Below are positions 16,149 through 24,351 of a DNA stretch of 64,000 bases, piece by piece. The notes beneath the pieces are model-generated. The model saw nothing but the letters and a program-made list of their open reading frames with translations, had not been told where the DNA came from and made no database searches. This stretch comes from Actinacidiphila cocklensis (GTDB taxonomy: Bacteria > Actinomycetota > Actinomycetes > Streptomycetales > Streptomycetaceae): positions 186,001 through 250,000 of the forward strand of contig NZ_CAJSLV010000103.1 of NCBI RefSeq assembly GCF_907177275.1. The letters run 5' to 3'. The position numbers and the translations under genes are program-made. Position 1 is the stretch's first letter; every line of letters starts with the position of its first letter.

Positions 16149-17092
16149 GCCGACAGCCATGCGGTGACGGCCTCTGGGGTGTCGAGCCGGGCCTGCACGG
16201 CGTACTGAATCATGAGGTTCCGCCAGTTCGGCTCACGGCCTGTGGCGTGGGTGAGGCCGGTTCGGCAGGCGTAGGCGGCAGTAGGCGTACTGGAAGCGCA
16301 CGCGGCGCCGATCAACAGAGCCCCACCTGGTGGGGTTTCCGGTCCTGAGACGTCGACAAGGAGTCGTCTCGCGCCTATAGCGGCTGTCAGATCTGCCAGA
16401 GCAGCCGAGACGGGTTCAGACGCGGCAAAACGCTGCGGCCCGACAATGCGGTGCCCGGCTGAGACGCACGCCTGGACGAGGTGATCGACGCCCCGACTGC
16501 CGTACGGAGAGGGCTCGACGAACACCGTCCCTCCAATCGGTGGTCGGGGTTCGTATCGAGCTATCGCCGGCAGTTCGAGCAGAGCCTCGACGGCGGTATC
16601 GAGTGCGGATGCCGCTTGTGCGAGGTTGCGCTCGCGGAAATCGGTGAAGCGTGAGGCCGTACCCGACTCCGACGCAGTGCTCGGCGGGCCGAGGCGGGGC
16701 AGTCGGATGACGCGAGTCGCCGCCGCCTCGATCAACGGATCGGGGAATTCGAGCCGCGGACCGTCTCCCGTCAGCGAGTACGTCTGGAAGTCGGTGGTCA
16801 GTACGACGACCGGCACGCCGCACGCCCAGGCGTACCCGATCTCCATGCAGACGCCGTCGTCCAGGCTCGGGCCATGCAGGATGGCCACCATCGCGTCGAT
16901 CCGACGCAGGCGTTCACGGTCCAGCTCGAAGAGACGTCGTCCCTTGACGTCGGCGACCAGTTGTTCCTCGTCGGTGTCGCAGAACGGCAGGAAGACGCGA
17001 TCCGGGCCGGTCTTGTCGGCCAGGCGTTCGGCGAGGTCGGCGGCCAAGGCGCGGTCGTGCGCGGCGAAGAGTCGGTGAGCGATGTAGTACAC
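16145..17092 (-). CDS. Nucleoside 2-deoxyribosyltransferase, tandem-domain
   Basis: 315 residues. The N-terminal domain has the nucleoside deoxyribosyltransferase fold: YIAHRLFAAHDRALA, a central RRIDAMVAILHGPSLDDGVCMEIGYAWACGVPVVVL containing the catalytic glutamate in MEIGYA. A second related domain starts near residue 188 with GTVFVEPSPYGSRGVDHLVQACVSAGH, but where the glutamate should be it reads GGALLIGAACA, so the second half is probably non-catalytic. The enzyme exchanges or hydrolyses the N-glycosidic bond of 2'-deoxynucleosides or dNMPs. GGGAG lies 6 bases before the GTG. A 21-base gap follows the PfkB gene. Confidence 0.85.
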   Translation of the reverse strand: MYYIAHRLFAAHDRALAADLAERLADKTGPDRVFLPFCDTDEEQLVADVKGRRLFELDRERLRRIDAMVAILHGPSLDDGVCMEIGYAWACGVPVVVLTTDFQTYSLTGDGPRLEFPDPLIEAAATRVIRLPRLGPPSTASESGTASRFTDFRERNLAQAASALDTAVEALLELPAIARYEPRPPIGGTVFVEPSPYGSRGVDHLVQACVSAGHRIVGPQRFAASEPVSAALADLTAAIGARRLLVDVSGPETPPGGALLIGAACASSTPTAAYACRTGLTHATGREPNWRNLMIQYAVQARLDTPEAVTAWLSA

Positions 17093-17113
17093 CGGGTGCT
17101 CCCAACGGATGGG

Positions 17114-17932
17114 TCAGGGTCGGCGGGGCGCCGGAATCGGCAGGGGCGGTGCTGTGACGTGCTCGGCGGCGGCGAACACCGCCTGGGCGAGTGCCTGTTG
17201 CGCTGTGGTGCCTCGGGCACGCTGTGCCCGGTAGGTGCCGGCCAGCGTGTCGCCCGCCCCGGTCACGTCGCAAGCGCTGCGGGTCGGCGGCCGGATTTCG
17301 GCGACCACCCGCCCGGACTCAAGGACGCGCGCCGTGCGGGGGCCGTCGGTGATCACGACTTCCCGCAAGCAGGCGACATCGACCAGGCCCCGGAGAGCCT
17401 GGTATTCGGCCGCGTTGACGAAGACGGTGGAAGCGTCCGTAAGCCAGGGAAGGGCTTCCCAGATCAGGGGGGCGGCGCTGGGCAGGTAGAAGTCGAGGCT
17501 GAAGTCGGCCCGCTGCCTGGTCAGCTCGGCCAGGACCGTGCGGACGCCGAGCGGGCGCCGGCAGCAGACGTGGTAAGTGCCGCCAGCGGAGCGGGCCAGG
17601 TGTGCGAGCACGTGGTCCGTGAGTCTCTCGGCGACGCCGTAGTCAGCGGTGACCGCGAGCAGCTCGCCGGCCACGTCGTAGGTGAGGCCGAACGACGGCG
17701 TGGGGCCGGCGAGTCGGTATGCCGCCGACCAGTCCAGCGCCGCGAAGTCGGCTGCCTCCGGGAGGTGGGCGAGGTCGTCGCCCAAGACGCAGACCGGCCC
17801 GGCGCGGAGTCCGGCCCTGGTGGCGGCCAGCGAGGTCAGCAGTGCCGCGCCGCCGAGGCTGGTGCCTCCCCGGCCGTCGGGGTAGCACGTCGTGTCGCGG
17901 GAGACGTTGCCGATCACGGCCAGCGCGGTCAC
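17114..17932 (-). CDS. PfkB-family carbohydrate/nucleoside kinase
   Basis: 272 residues from GTG 17932, which overlaps the preceding stop in a GTGA. The PfkB C-terminal signature is clear in DVTGAGDTLAGTY, with the catalytic Asp in GAGD and the anion hole. The N-terminal region has GNVSRDTTCYPDGRGGTSLGGAA, the ribokinase substrate-binding glycine pair. Members phosphorylate ribose, adenosine, other nucleosides or sugars. In this operon a nucleoside or deoxyribose substrate is likely (inference). The Asp-Gly substrate-binding segment D-x-x-G-R-G-G-T is atypical, so the exact substrate is open. Confidence 0.88.
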   Translation of the reverse strand: MTALAVIGNVSRDTTCYPDGRGGTSLGGAALLTSLAATRAGLRAGPVCVLGDDLAHLPEAADFAALDWSAAYRLAGPTPSFGLTYDVAGELLAVTADYGVAERLTDHVLAHLARSAGGTYHVCCRRPLGVRTVLAELTRQRADFSLDFYLPSAAPLIWEALPWLTDASTVFVNAAEYQALRGLVDVACLREVVITDGPRTARVLESGRVVAEIRPPTRSACDVTGAGDTLAGTYRAQRARGTTAQQALAQAVFAAAEHVTAPPLPIPAPRRP

Positions 17933-18753
17933 GCTCCACGCTTCCGGTGCGGGCAGTCGACCACCTGAGTACACACGGGTCGGCGGGTGCACAGCCGAGG
18001 GGACGGACCATTGAGGTAGAGGCGCTTGAAGTAGATGAGGACCAGGTGGACCCACCAGGTCGGCTCGACGTCGTTCGGGATGGTCGCCGCGTACTCGTGG
18101 CGGATCGCGAGCGAACGGAAATCGTCGCGGTACGCGTGGACCGCCGCTTCGAGGATGTGCCGGAACCTCTCGTGGGCGACCGCACCGTTCGGCAGCTCAA
18201 TGCCGAGAGCGGGTGCGAGTTTGCCGACCATTCCGGAGTCCACCGGGACGATGCCGCTGTGATAGCCGCGGGCATTGAGCAGAGCGCACTGCGCGACCTT
18301 GAAGGAGGCACCGCGCACCCGTTCGGCGAAGTCCGCCACGAGGTCATCGACGCCCGCAGCGGGAGATGACGGATCGATCGCGTGCTTGTCCCACAGCGTG
18401 CACAGGTCGGCGAGCGAGCGCAGGTAGTCGATCCGGGTCCGGGGCAGTCCGATCGGCCTGACCAGCGCGGCGAGGTCGCCGGCCGACGCGTTCGCCAGCG
18501 CGTCGAACCCGCGGGCGTCGGCCGTCAGGATGACGTGCCGGTAGGTCTCCACCATCCGGTAGGACACCCGGGTGGACCAGCCGGCGGCGAGCATGCGCAT
18601 GCGGGGGTCGGTGATGGACAGCGGCCACCACCGGTTGTCGTCGTGGTTGGCCTCGACCTCGGCGCGGACGTCGGGCAGGGCGGCGGCCCGTTCGACAAGG
18701 CGGTGAATGCGCCGGTTGTCGATCAAGCGGGGCCTTGGGCGTTCGAGGGTCAC
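17929..18753 (-). CDS. HhH-GPD (endonuclease III-like) protein, possible base glycosylase or derived base-modifying enzyme
   Basis: 274 residues from GTG 18753 (GTGA overlap with the preceding gene). The middle part aligns by eye with the HhH-GPD fold: LVRPIGLPRTRIDYLRSLADLC, then GASFKVAQCALLNARGY (hairpin-type segment with a lysine where endonuclease III has its GVGRKTA), then GIVPVDSGMVGKLAPALGIEL, where VDSGM corresponds to VDTHV and supplies the conserved aspartate. The C-terminus RLCTRRPVCTQVVDCPHRK resembles the 4Fe-4S cysteine loop but has only three cysteines. A HhH-type enzyme is used in phage thymine hypermodification (alpha-glutamyl/putrescinyl-thymidine pathway), which makes this an attractive candidate for a related reaction; plain base excision is the alternative. 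Confidence 0.6.
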   Translation of the reverse strand: MTLERPRPRLIDNRRIHRLVERAAALPDVRAEVEANHDDNRWWPLSITDPRMRMLAAGWSTRVSYRMVETYRHVILTADARGFDALANASAGDLAALVRPIGLPRTRIDYLRSLADLCTLWDKHAIDPSSPAAGVDDLVADFAERVRGASFKVAQCALLNARGYHSGIVPVDSGMVGKLAPALGIELPNGAVAHERFRHILEAAVHAYRDDFRSLAIRHEYAATIPNDVEPTWWVHLVLIYFKRLYLNGPSPRLCTRRPVCTQVVDCPHRKRGA

Positions 18754-19460
18754 AGGGCTGCTCCGGCAGAAAGGCGGGCTGCCAGCAGCCCGATGGCGAG
18801 GTTGGAGGTGATCACGGGTTTGCCCGTTGCCTGCTCCACGTCCCGGACGATCGGCAGGGTGTGCCACCCGGTGCACGACAGAACGACGGCGTCGGCCGCC
18901 TGCACTGCCTTCTCCGGCAGAGAGCCGACCAGTGCCCGGACTTCCTCTGTGCCGACCCGCGGATAGCCGTCATCAAGGCCCAGGCTTACGTGGGCCAGGA
19001 CATCGACGCCAGCCTTGACCAAGGCGTCGCTCTCCGCCGCAGTCACGGGGCTCGGGTACGGCGTGGCTAGGACGACCCGCCCCAGTCGGGCCGAGGTCAG
19101 GGTGCCGACCAGGGCGTCGAACGCGGTGACGACGCCGGGCGGCATCCCAGGACCGCCGGTGAATCCCGCCGAGGTGCAGGCGAGGACGACCGCGTCCAGA
19201 GGCACGTGCGACAACGAGTCCAGCGCTCCGGCGGCGGCTTCGCGCAGGCCGTTCCAGAAGGTGTCGTCGACCGCCGTGGACCGTGACTCCGGCACGAGAC
19301 GGGCGTGGTGGAAGACCGTATGCGTCAGGCCCAGGCGCGGGAGTTCGGTCTCGACGGCGACGTTGGCCCAGGGCAGCAGCACCCCGACGCGGACCGTGCG
19401 GCTGCTGCCCTCGTCGAGCCTGGCGAGCAGGTCGAGGGTGCCTTCAGGCCGCTGCGGCAA
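18750..19460 (-). CDS. Asp/Glu racemase / maleate isomerase-like enzyme
   Basis: 236 residues from TTG 19460, which has GGAG 6 bases upstream and overlaps the radical SAM gene by 17 bases. VGVLLPWANVAVETEL at the start and AVVLACTSAGF plus AVVLSCTGWHTLPIVRDVEQATGKPVITSN provide the two symmetry-related cysteines of the Asp/Glu racemase superfamily (near the CTS and CTG motifs). The LPWANVAVETE opening resembles maleate cis-trans isomerase and arylmalonate decarboxylase more than glutamate racemase. It presumably makes or isomerises a small acid used in the pathway (inference). Confidence 0.82.
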   Translation of the reverse strand: MPQRPEGTLDLLARLDEGSSRTVRVGVLLPWANVAVETELPRLGLTHTVFHHARLVPESRSTAVDDTFWNGLREAAAGALDSLSHVPLDAVVLACTSAGFTGGPGMPPGVVTAFDALVGTLTSARLGRVVLATPYPSPVTAAESDALVKAGVDVLAHVSLGLDDGYPRVGTEEVRALVGSLPEKAVQAADAVVLSCTGWHTLPIVRDVEQATGKPVITSNLAIGLLAARLSAGAAL

Positions 19461-20964
19461 GGCGCTCTCCGTAGATCATCCGTGGGGCGTGGCCCGTGAC
19501 GGTGAGATCGCCGACGGTTCCCACGGGGGTGGCGGTGTCGCGCTCGATGATCTGGATCGAGTACGAGCCCAGGCGGCGCCACCATGTGCCGTCCTGGCCG
19601 ACGAAGTAGGAGTGCAGGCCCGGGACGCGCAACCCGGTGGGGTACACGCGCTCCTTCATCGGCTGGTCCCAGCCGAAGTCGATGTCCGCCTTCCACGAGG
19701 CGAAGTGCTCGGCGGACGGCAGGGGATCCTGCTGGCCGAGGGCGGCCAGCGGCGTTCCCGGGAAGGCTCTGGCCAGCCGGACATTGGTGCGGTGGCACAG
19801 GAGCCCCGCGTCGAGGATCCGGCTGAGGCCCAGAAGGTTGGCGACGTGGGTGCCGTGGGTTTCGCCGGGCAGTCCGTAGATCAGGTTCAGGCCGGGAAGG
19901 AGCTTCGGCAGTCCGCCGGGGCCACGGCCTGCGCCAGCCTCGTTGATGTGCTGGACCGCGCGCATCAGGATGTCGGGTGTGCAGGTGAGGTTGTTGCGGT
20001 CGACGACGGCCGGATCGAAGGTCTCGATGCCCATCGGAGCGCAGTTTCCCTCGGTGCAGTGCTCGGCCACCAGCTTGGCGATCCGCGCCCCGACCGGTGC
20101 GGCCACGGCGAGCGGATCCGCGTTGTCGATGTGGAGCACCTCCAGCTCCGGGCAATGCTCCCGGATGCCGCCGAGCAGTGCCCGGATCGCTTCCTCGTCC
20201 CGGTTGCGGTAGGAGAAGAAGCAGGTCTGCTGGCCGAGCCGGAAGTTGCGGATTCCGGCCGCGTAGAGCTGGGTGGCCTCTTCCACAACGTCGTCAACGT
20301 CCCGGAAGGCGACGAGCGGCGACTTGGCCGGCTCGTTGCAGAAGTCGCAGAACTTCCGGCGCGTGCAACCGCGGTACAGCTCCAGTTCGGCGATCGGTCG
20401 CCACGGCATTTGCGCTACCAGCCCGCTGAAGTCGTCCCGGTCGCCGCGCATCAGGTCGTACGGCGCCGCCTGGCGGCTGCCGAGGGTGACGTCCCTGGAC
20501 GTGATGGTCGCCGCGTGCACGGCGTCGAACATCCCGGCGTACTGCGCGGAGGCGTCGTTCACGTACGCCGACAGCGGCCCGAGAAGGCAGCGTCGGCCCC
20601 GGACGCACGCGAGAGCGCGGGCGATCTCCTCCGGCGAGCCGTTCACGGCGTGCAGGTGTACGGACGGCACCGCGTCACCGGCGACCACGACGACCAGCTC
20701 GGCGTCACGCAGGAGCTGGATGGCGTTGTCGCGGTTGGCGGTGACGGAGTACGTCAGGGGATCGCTCTGCGGCGGCTCCACAGCGGGCCTTCCGCCCGCG
20801 AGGCACCAGCGGACGTCGTCGATCGTCAGGTAACGCACGTCTGCGTCCGGCCGAGACCGCCGCAGAGCCGACCATGCGCTCCGGACGTACGTCGACAGGT
20901 AGGGCGGCACACCGAGGCCGCTCGGCTCGACGGTGAAGCAATCCAAGATCACGACTGGGCTCAT
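19444..20964 (-). CDS. Radical SAM enzyme, first gene of the nucleotide operon
   Basis: 506 residues from ATG 20964 with GGGAGGGG upstream. The cluster loop is ELYRGCTRRKFCDFCNEP, cysteines at about 200, 206 and 209, a C-x5-C-x2-C spacing rather than the common C-x3-C-x2-C. It is followed by AGIRNFRLGQQTCFFSYRN, GIETFDP and GLNLIYGLPGETHGTH, the conserved strands of the radical SAM barrel. Similar YRGC...CSFC...FRLGRQ proteins occur in archaea without assigned function. The N-terminal 190 residues may be a cobalamin-binding-like Rossmann domain. It heads a seven-gene operon and is the likely committed chemical step (inference). Confidence 0.87.
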   Translation of the reverse strand: MSPVVILDCFTVEPSGLGVPPYLSTYVRSAWSALRRSRPDADVRYLTIDDVRWCLAGGRPAVEPPQSDPLTYSVTANRDNAIQLLRDAELVVVVAGDAVPSVHLHAVNGSPEEIARALACVRGRRCLLGPLSAYVNDASAQYAGMFDAVHAATITSRDVTLGSRQAAPYDLMRGDRDDFSGLVAQMPWRPIAELELYRGCTRRKFCDFCNEPAKSPLVAFRDVDDVVEEATQLYAAGIRNFRLGQQTCFFSYRNRDEEAIRALLGGIREHCPELEVLHIDNADPLAVAAPVGARIAKLVAEHCTEGNCAPMGIETFDPAVVDRNNLTCTPDILMRAVQHINEAGAGRGPGGLPKLLPGLNLIYGLPGETHGTHVANLLGLSRILDAGLLCHRTNVRLARAFPGTPLAALGQQDPLPSAEHFASWKADIDFGWDQPMKERVYPTGLRVPGLHSYFVGQDGTWWRRLGSYSIQIIERDTATPVGTVGDLTVTGHAPRMIYGERLAAAA

Positions 20965-21166
20965 CGTTCCCCTCCCTCTGCCGGGGCTGCCTCGGGCCAC
21001 GGATCCCCCGGAGCGCTGGACCTTCGCCCCCGCGCTTTCAGTCTCGGGCGGAGACAGGCTCCCGACGAGGGGTCGTCGGGGTTGTTCGGTTGCACAGGGG
21101 TTGTAAATCAGCTACCCGCCGTACGAAGGCTGGGACGCCGCGTGATCGACAGGGCATCATCAGATC
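20965..21166. promoter_or_regulatory. Divergent promoter region of radical SAM operon and its regulator
   Basis: 202 bases between two divergent starts. Near the regulator it contains GTTGTTCGGTTGCACAGG and GGTTGTAAATC, three GTTG units within about 30 bases. TAAATC is a possible weak -10 element. The repeats could be the regulator's operator, but I cannot verify this. Confidence 0.35.
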
Positions 21167-22552
21167 ATGGTCAGGAACAGAGGCCCTGCGGACGGGAACA
21201 CGGCGCTGGGGTCGGCGATCCTCGAAGCCGGTTGCTCGCACGCGGCCTTAGCCCGCAAGGTCAACGAACTCGGCCGCGCACAGGGCGTGGTGTCGCGATA
21301 CGACAAGGCGTCCGTGACCCGGTGGCTCAGCGGCATGATCCCGCGGGGCCGGGCTCCGGAGTTCATCGCCGCTGGCCTGGCCGGGTTCCTCGGCCGCCCC
21401 GTTTCGCAGGTCGATCTCGGCTTTCCCACCGAGCCGCAGCGCCCGGTCGTCGCCAAGGCGCTGACGTATCGTGAAGATGTGGCCGAAACGCTGCACATTC
21501 TCGCGGAGCTCGGCTCCACCGACATCTCGCGCCGCAGTCTGCTCGGGACCGTGCCGTTCGTGGCGACGGCCTTGATGGATCCGCAGCGCCAGTGGCTGCT
21601 CTGGCTCCTGGAGGAGGACCAGGCGCCGCAACTGGCCGCCGTTGCGGGCGGAGGTCCCGCGCAGCGTGTCCAGGCGATGATCAGCATGTTCGACGAGATG
21701 GACAACAGGTTCGGTGGTGGCGGCGTCCGGCCCAGCATCGTGCACTACCTCAGCACGGAGCTGACGCCGCTGCTGCAACGGCGCGGTACGCCGCCCCACC
21801 AGCGACGTCTCCTCTTCACGTCCGCGGCCAAACTCGCCGCGATGGCCGGGTGGTGCTCGTACGACTCCGCCGACTACGGCCTGGCACAGCGGTACATGAC
21901 CCAAGCCCTCCGGCTGTGTGCCGAAGGCGGTGACCGCGTTCTCGGCGGTCAGGTCCTGGCTGGCATGTCTCATCTGGCCACCAGCCTTGGGAATCCGGCC
22001 GAAGGGGTCGCGCTTGCCCGCGCCGGGATCGCCACCGCCAAGTCCGCGGGCAGTCCGCTCGGGCTGATGCGCTTGCACGCGATGGCCGCCCGTGGCCATG
22101 CCGCGATGGGCGACTCCCAACCGGCGACCCGCTCTTTGGTCGCCGCGACCGCGGCTTTCGACCTGAGCCGTGGGGCCGACGAGGAGTCCCGCTGGGTCGG
22201 ATATCTGGATCACCACTATCTGGAAGCGGAGGCCGCCCTCGTCCACCGCGATCTTGGCGAGTCCGCGGAGGCGGAGCGCCTGGCAGAAGCCTCCGTGCGG
22301 GCCAACGCCAACCGCCGTCGCCGGCAGGCCATCAGCCGCTCCGTACTGGCGACCGCCCTCTTCCAGCAGAACCGTCTGGACGAGGCCATCGGAACGGCGA
22401 CGCGTGCGCTCGACCAGTTGGGAGACGTCCACAGCGAGCGGTCGGTGCAGGCGCTCCGGGACTTCCGGTCCCGGCTCGCTCCTCGACGGACCGAGGCTCT
22501 CGTCCGCGACTTCGAGCGGAAGGCTCGGCCGATTCTCGGCGAGGCGGCCTGA
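21167..22552 (+). CDS. HTH/TPR regulator of NsdA/NsdB type, element-borne
   Basis: 461 residues. The N-terminal 90 residues hold an unusual helix-turn-helix, HAALARKVNELGRAQGVVSRYDKASVTRWLSGMIPRG, followed by a long helical TPR-like region with repeats such as GDRVLGGQVLAGMSHLATSLGNPAEGVALARAGI and QNRLDEAIGTATRAL. The same N-terminal pattern, RVNDLG...RYDKTSVARW..GMVPQG, occurs in the chromosomal gene at 42010. Streptomyces NsdA and NsdB, negative regulators of differentiation and antibiotic production, belong to this kind. It is divergent from the radical SAM operon and convergent with the SDR gene, so it most likely controls the operon. Confidence 0.85.
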   Translation: MVRNRGPADGNTALGSAILEAGCSHAALARKVNELGRAQGVVSRYDKASVTRWLSGMIPRGRAPEFIAAGLAGFLGRPVSQVDLGFPTEPQRPVVAKALTYREDVAETLHILAELGSTDISRRSLLGTVPFVATALMDPQRQWLLWLLEEDQAPQLAAVAGGGPAQRVQAMISMFDEMDNRFGGGGVRPSIVHYLSTELTPLLQRRGTPPHQRRLLFTSAAKLAAMAGWCSYDSADYGLAQRYMTQALRLCAEGGDRVLGGQVLAGMSHLATSLGNPAEGVALARAGIATAKSAGSPLGLMRLHAMAARGHAAMGDSQPATRSLVAATAAFDLSRGADEESRWVGYLDHHYLEAEAALVHRDLGESAEAERLAEASVRANANRRRRQAISRSVLATALFQQNRLDEAIGTATRALDQLGDVHSERSVQALRDFRSRLAPRRTEALVRDFERKARPILGEAA

Positions 22553-22562
22553 GGTCCGCTGA

Positions 22563-23378
22563 TCAGTACCCGTCGGGTGTGGGGGCGTTCTGCCCCCGGT
22601 CAACGGGGATGTTGGCCCCTGTCACCCCCCGGGACTCCGCCGACAGCAGGAAGGCGATCACGTCGGCGACCTCCCGCGGCTCGACCAACTGACGGCCGGG
22701 GAACTCGTCACGGAACCGATCGAAGGCGGCCGGGTCCTCCTCCCGTATCCGGTCCCAACGCTTTCCCCGGATGAGCATCGACCCCGGGCTGACGGCGTTC
22801 ACCCTGATGCCGTCGGCACCTAGCTCCCGCGCCAGGGACGACACCATGTGGATCTGAGCGGCCTTGGCGGATCCGTACTGTGCCTGGGGACCAGGCCGGG
22901 AGCCGGAGATCGACGAGACCACCACCACGGACCCGCCGCCAGCTGCCCGCAGGTGGGGAGCCGCCGCCCCGACGAGCCGGGCGGCGTGGCCCGCGTTCAT
23001 CTCCCAGGTCGCCAACCAGTCCTGATGCGTGGCCTCGCCCAAACCGCGGCCCCGCGCTCCGCCGGCGCTCGCGACTGCACCGTCCAGGCCGCCCAGTTCC
23101 TCGGCGGCTTCCGCGACGAAGGTCTCGACAGCTCCTGCTTCGACGACGTCGAGGACACGCGTGACCAGTCGATGCCGGTCGGAGGGTGCGAGAGCGTCAC
23201 GCAGGACGTCAAGATGGTCGGCCGTCCGCCCGCAGGTCGCGACACAGGCTCCCTCGGAGAGCAGCAGCCGGACCACCTGCTCTCCAAGACCTCGGGAACC
23301 ACCGGTCACCACCATTCGGCGCCCATCGAAGCGACCGCCCCGCCCGCCCGCTGCGCTGGTCTCCCTAATGGTGGACAT
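22563..23378 (-). CDS. SDR oxidoreductase
   Basis: 271 residues. TGGSRGLGEQV near residues 25-35 is the cofactor motif, VVVVSSISGS carries the catalytic serine, and QYGSAKAA the Tyr-x-x-x-Lys pair. ASAGGARG replaces the usual NNAG. The C-terminal GVTGANIPVDRG is the common FabG-like end. It is convergent with the regulator (10 bases between stops) and may serve the nucleotide pathway or be independent cargo. The first 20 residues are not conserved in the family; a start closer to the Rossmann strand is possible, but no better start codon is evident. Confidence 0.85.
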   Translation of the reverse strand: MSTIRETSAAGGRGGRFDGRRMVVTGGSRGLGEQVVRLLLSEGACVATCGRTADHLDVLRDALAPSDRHRLVTRVLDVVEAGAVETFVAEAAEELGGLDGAVASAGGARGRGLGEATHQDWLATWEMNAGHAARLVGAAAPHLRAAGGGSVVVVSSISGSRPGPQAQYGSAKAAQIHMVSSLARELGADGIRVNAVSPGSMLIRGKRWDRIREEDPAAFDRFRDEFPGRQLVEPREVADVIAFLLSAESRGVTGANIPVDRGQNAPTPDGY

Positions 23379-23612
23379 CGCTTCCTCCTGGTGCCTTCCT
23401 GCATCCCCTCCTGCCTGATTACACCCCCTGTTGCCCCTGCTGCGGGCGATGCCGAGACGGTTCTGTGGATGCCTACCACTTCAAGGACCTACGGCGAGGC
23501 TGTCGCCGGTCCGTGTGCCGACGATCCGCCTCGCCTCCGGGCGGGGCGACCCGAATCGAGAACGAGTCGACAGCCAGCAGCCGAACGCTCCCCTCCGACC
23601 GGGAGGTACGTC

Positions 23613-24206
23613 GTGTCCCAGGCATCATCCATGATCAGCACCCTGACGTTGACGGATACGCCCAGTTCGCCCGCCTCGGCTCGACGGCACGTCGCGGACG
23701 TGCTGCGGGGCTGGGGGGTGTGCTCCGAGGAGACCGTCGAGACGACCCGCCTCGTGGTGTCCGAGCTGGTCACCAACGCGATCCGTCACACGGGGAAGGC
23801 GGCGGACTTGCTTCCGTCAGGCCCGGAGCTTGTCAGCAACGTCGAGCTGGTGCTGGAGGCCACCGACTCGATGGTGCGGATCTCGGTACGGGACCGAGAT
23901 CCGACCCCACCTCGGTTGAAGGCGGTCGACGTCGAAGCAGCAGGAGGAAGAGGCATCTTCCTCGTGGCAAGCCTGAGCACCCGATGGGGCCACTACCGCT
24001 GCCAGCCGGACCTGGGCAAGGTCGTGTGGGCCGAGGTACCGCTCCTCTCTGAGGGCAGCGCCGGAAGTTCACACAGCCTCGCGGCAGCCTTTCCGGCACC
24101 CAGCAATCCGCAGCCCGTACCGGGCCGGCTTGCCGAGGTGGACGCAGGACATCGGCCGTGCTTCCGCGCCGCAACGGCCCAAGGAGCGACGGAGCGGGCA
24201 GGTTGA
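23613..24206 (+). CDS. RsbW-like ATP-binding protein (HATPase_c_2)
   Basis: 197 residues from GTG 23613, with GGGAGG 6-7 bases upstream. The N-box VSELVTNAIRHTG, the G1-like SVRDRDPTPP and GRGIFLVASLSTRWGHY are typical of the many anti-sigma-factor-like serine kinases of Streptomyces. The C-terminal 50 residues after WAEVP are non-conserved and Ala/Pro-rich. No partner anti-anti-sigma factor is adjacent. Such genes are common accessory cargo. Confidence 0.85.
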   Translation: MSQASSMISTLTLTDTPSSPASARRHVADVLRGWGVCSEETVETTRLVVSELVTNAIRHTGKAADLLPSGPELVSNVELVLEATDSMVRISVRDRDPTPPRLKAVDVEAAGGRGIFLVASLSTRWGHYRCQPDLGKVVWAEVPLLSEGSAGSSHSLAAAFPAPSNPQPVPGRLAEVDAGHRPCFRAATAQGATERAG

Positions 24207-24351
24207 AGTGCCTCGCCAGTCGCCTGGCTCAGGCGCGTTTTTCGATCCGCTCGCCGTATCGCAATTCGCGCCAGCTCCGCAGTCCGCCAATCACGCCGGA
24301 CCGCTCCAGCTGTGACACAGCCGCACACCTTCCACCAGAAAGCGCCTGTTC

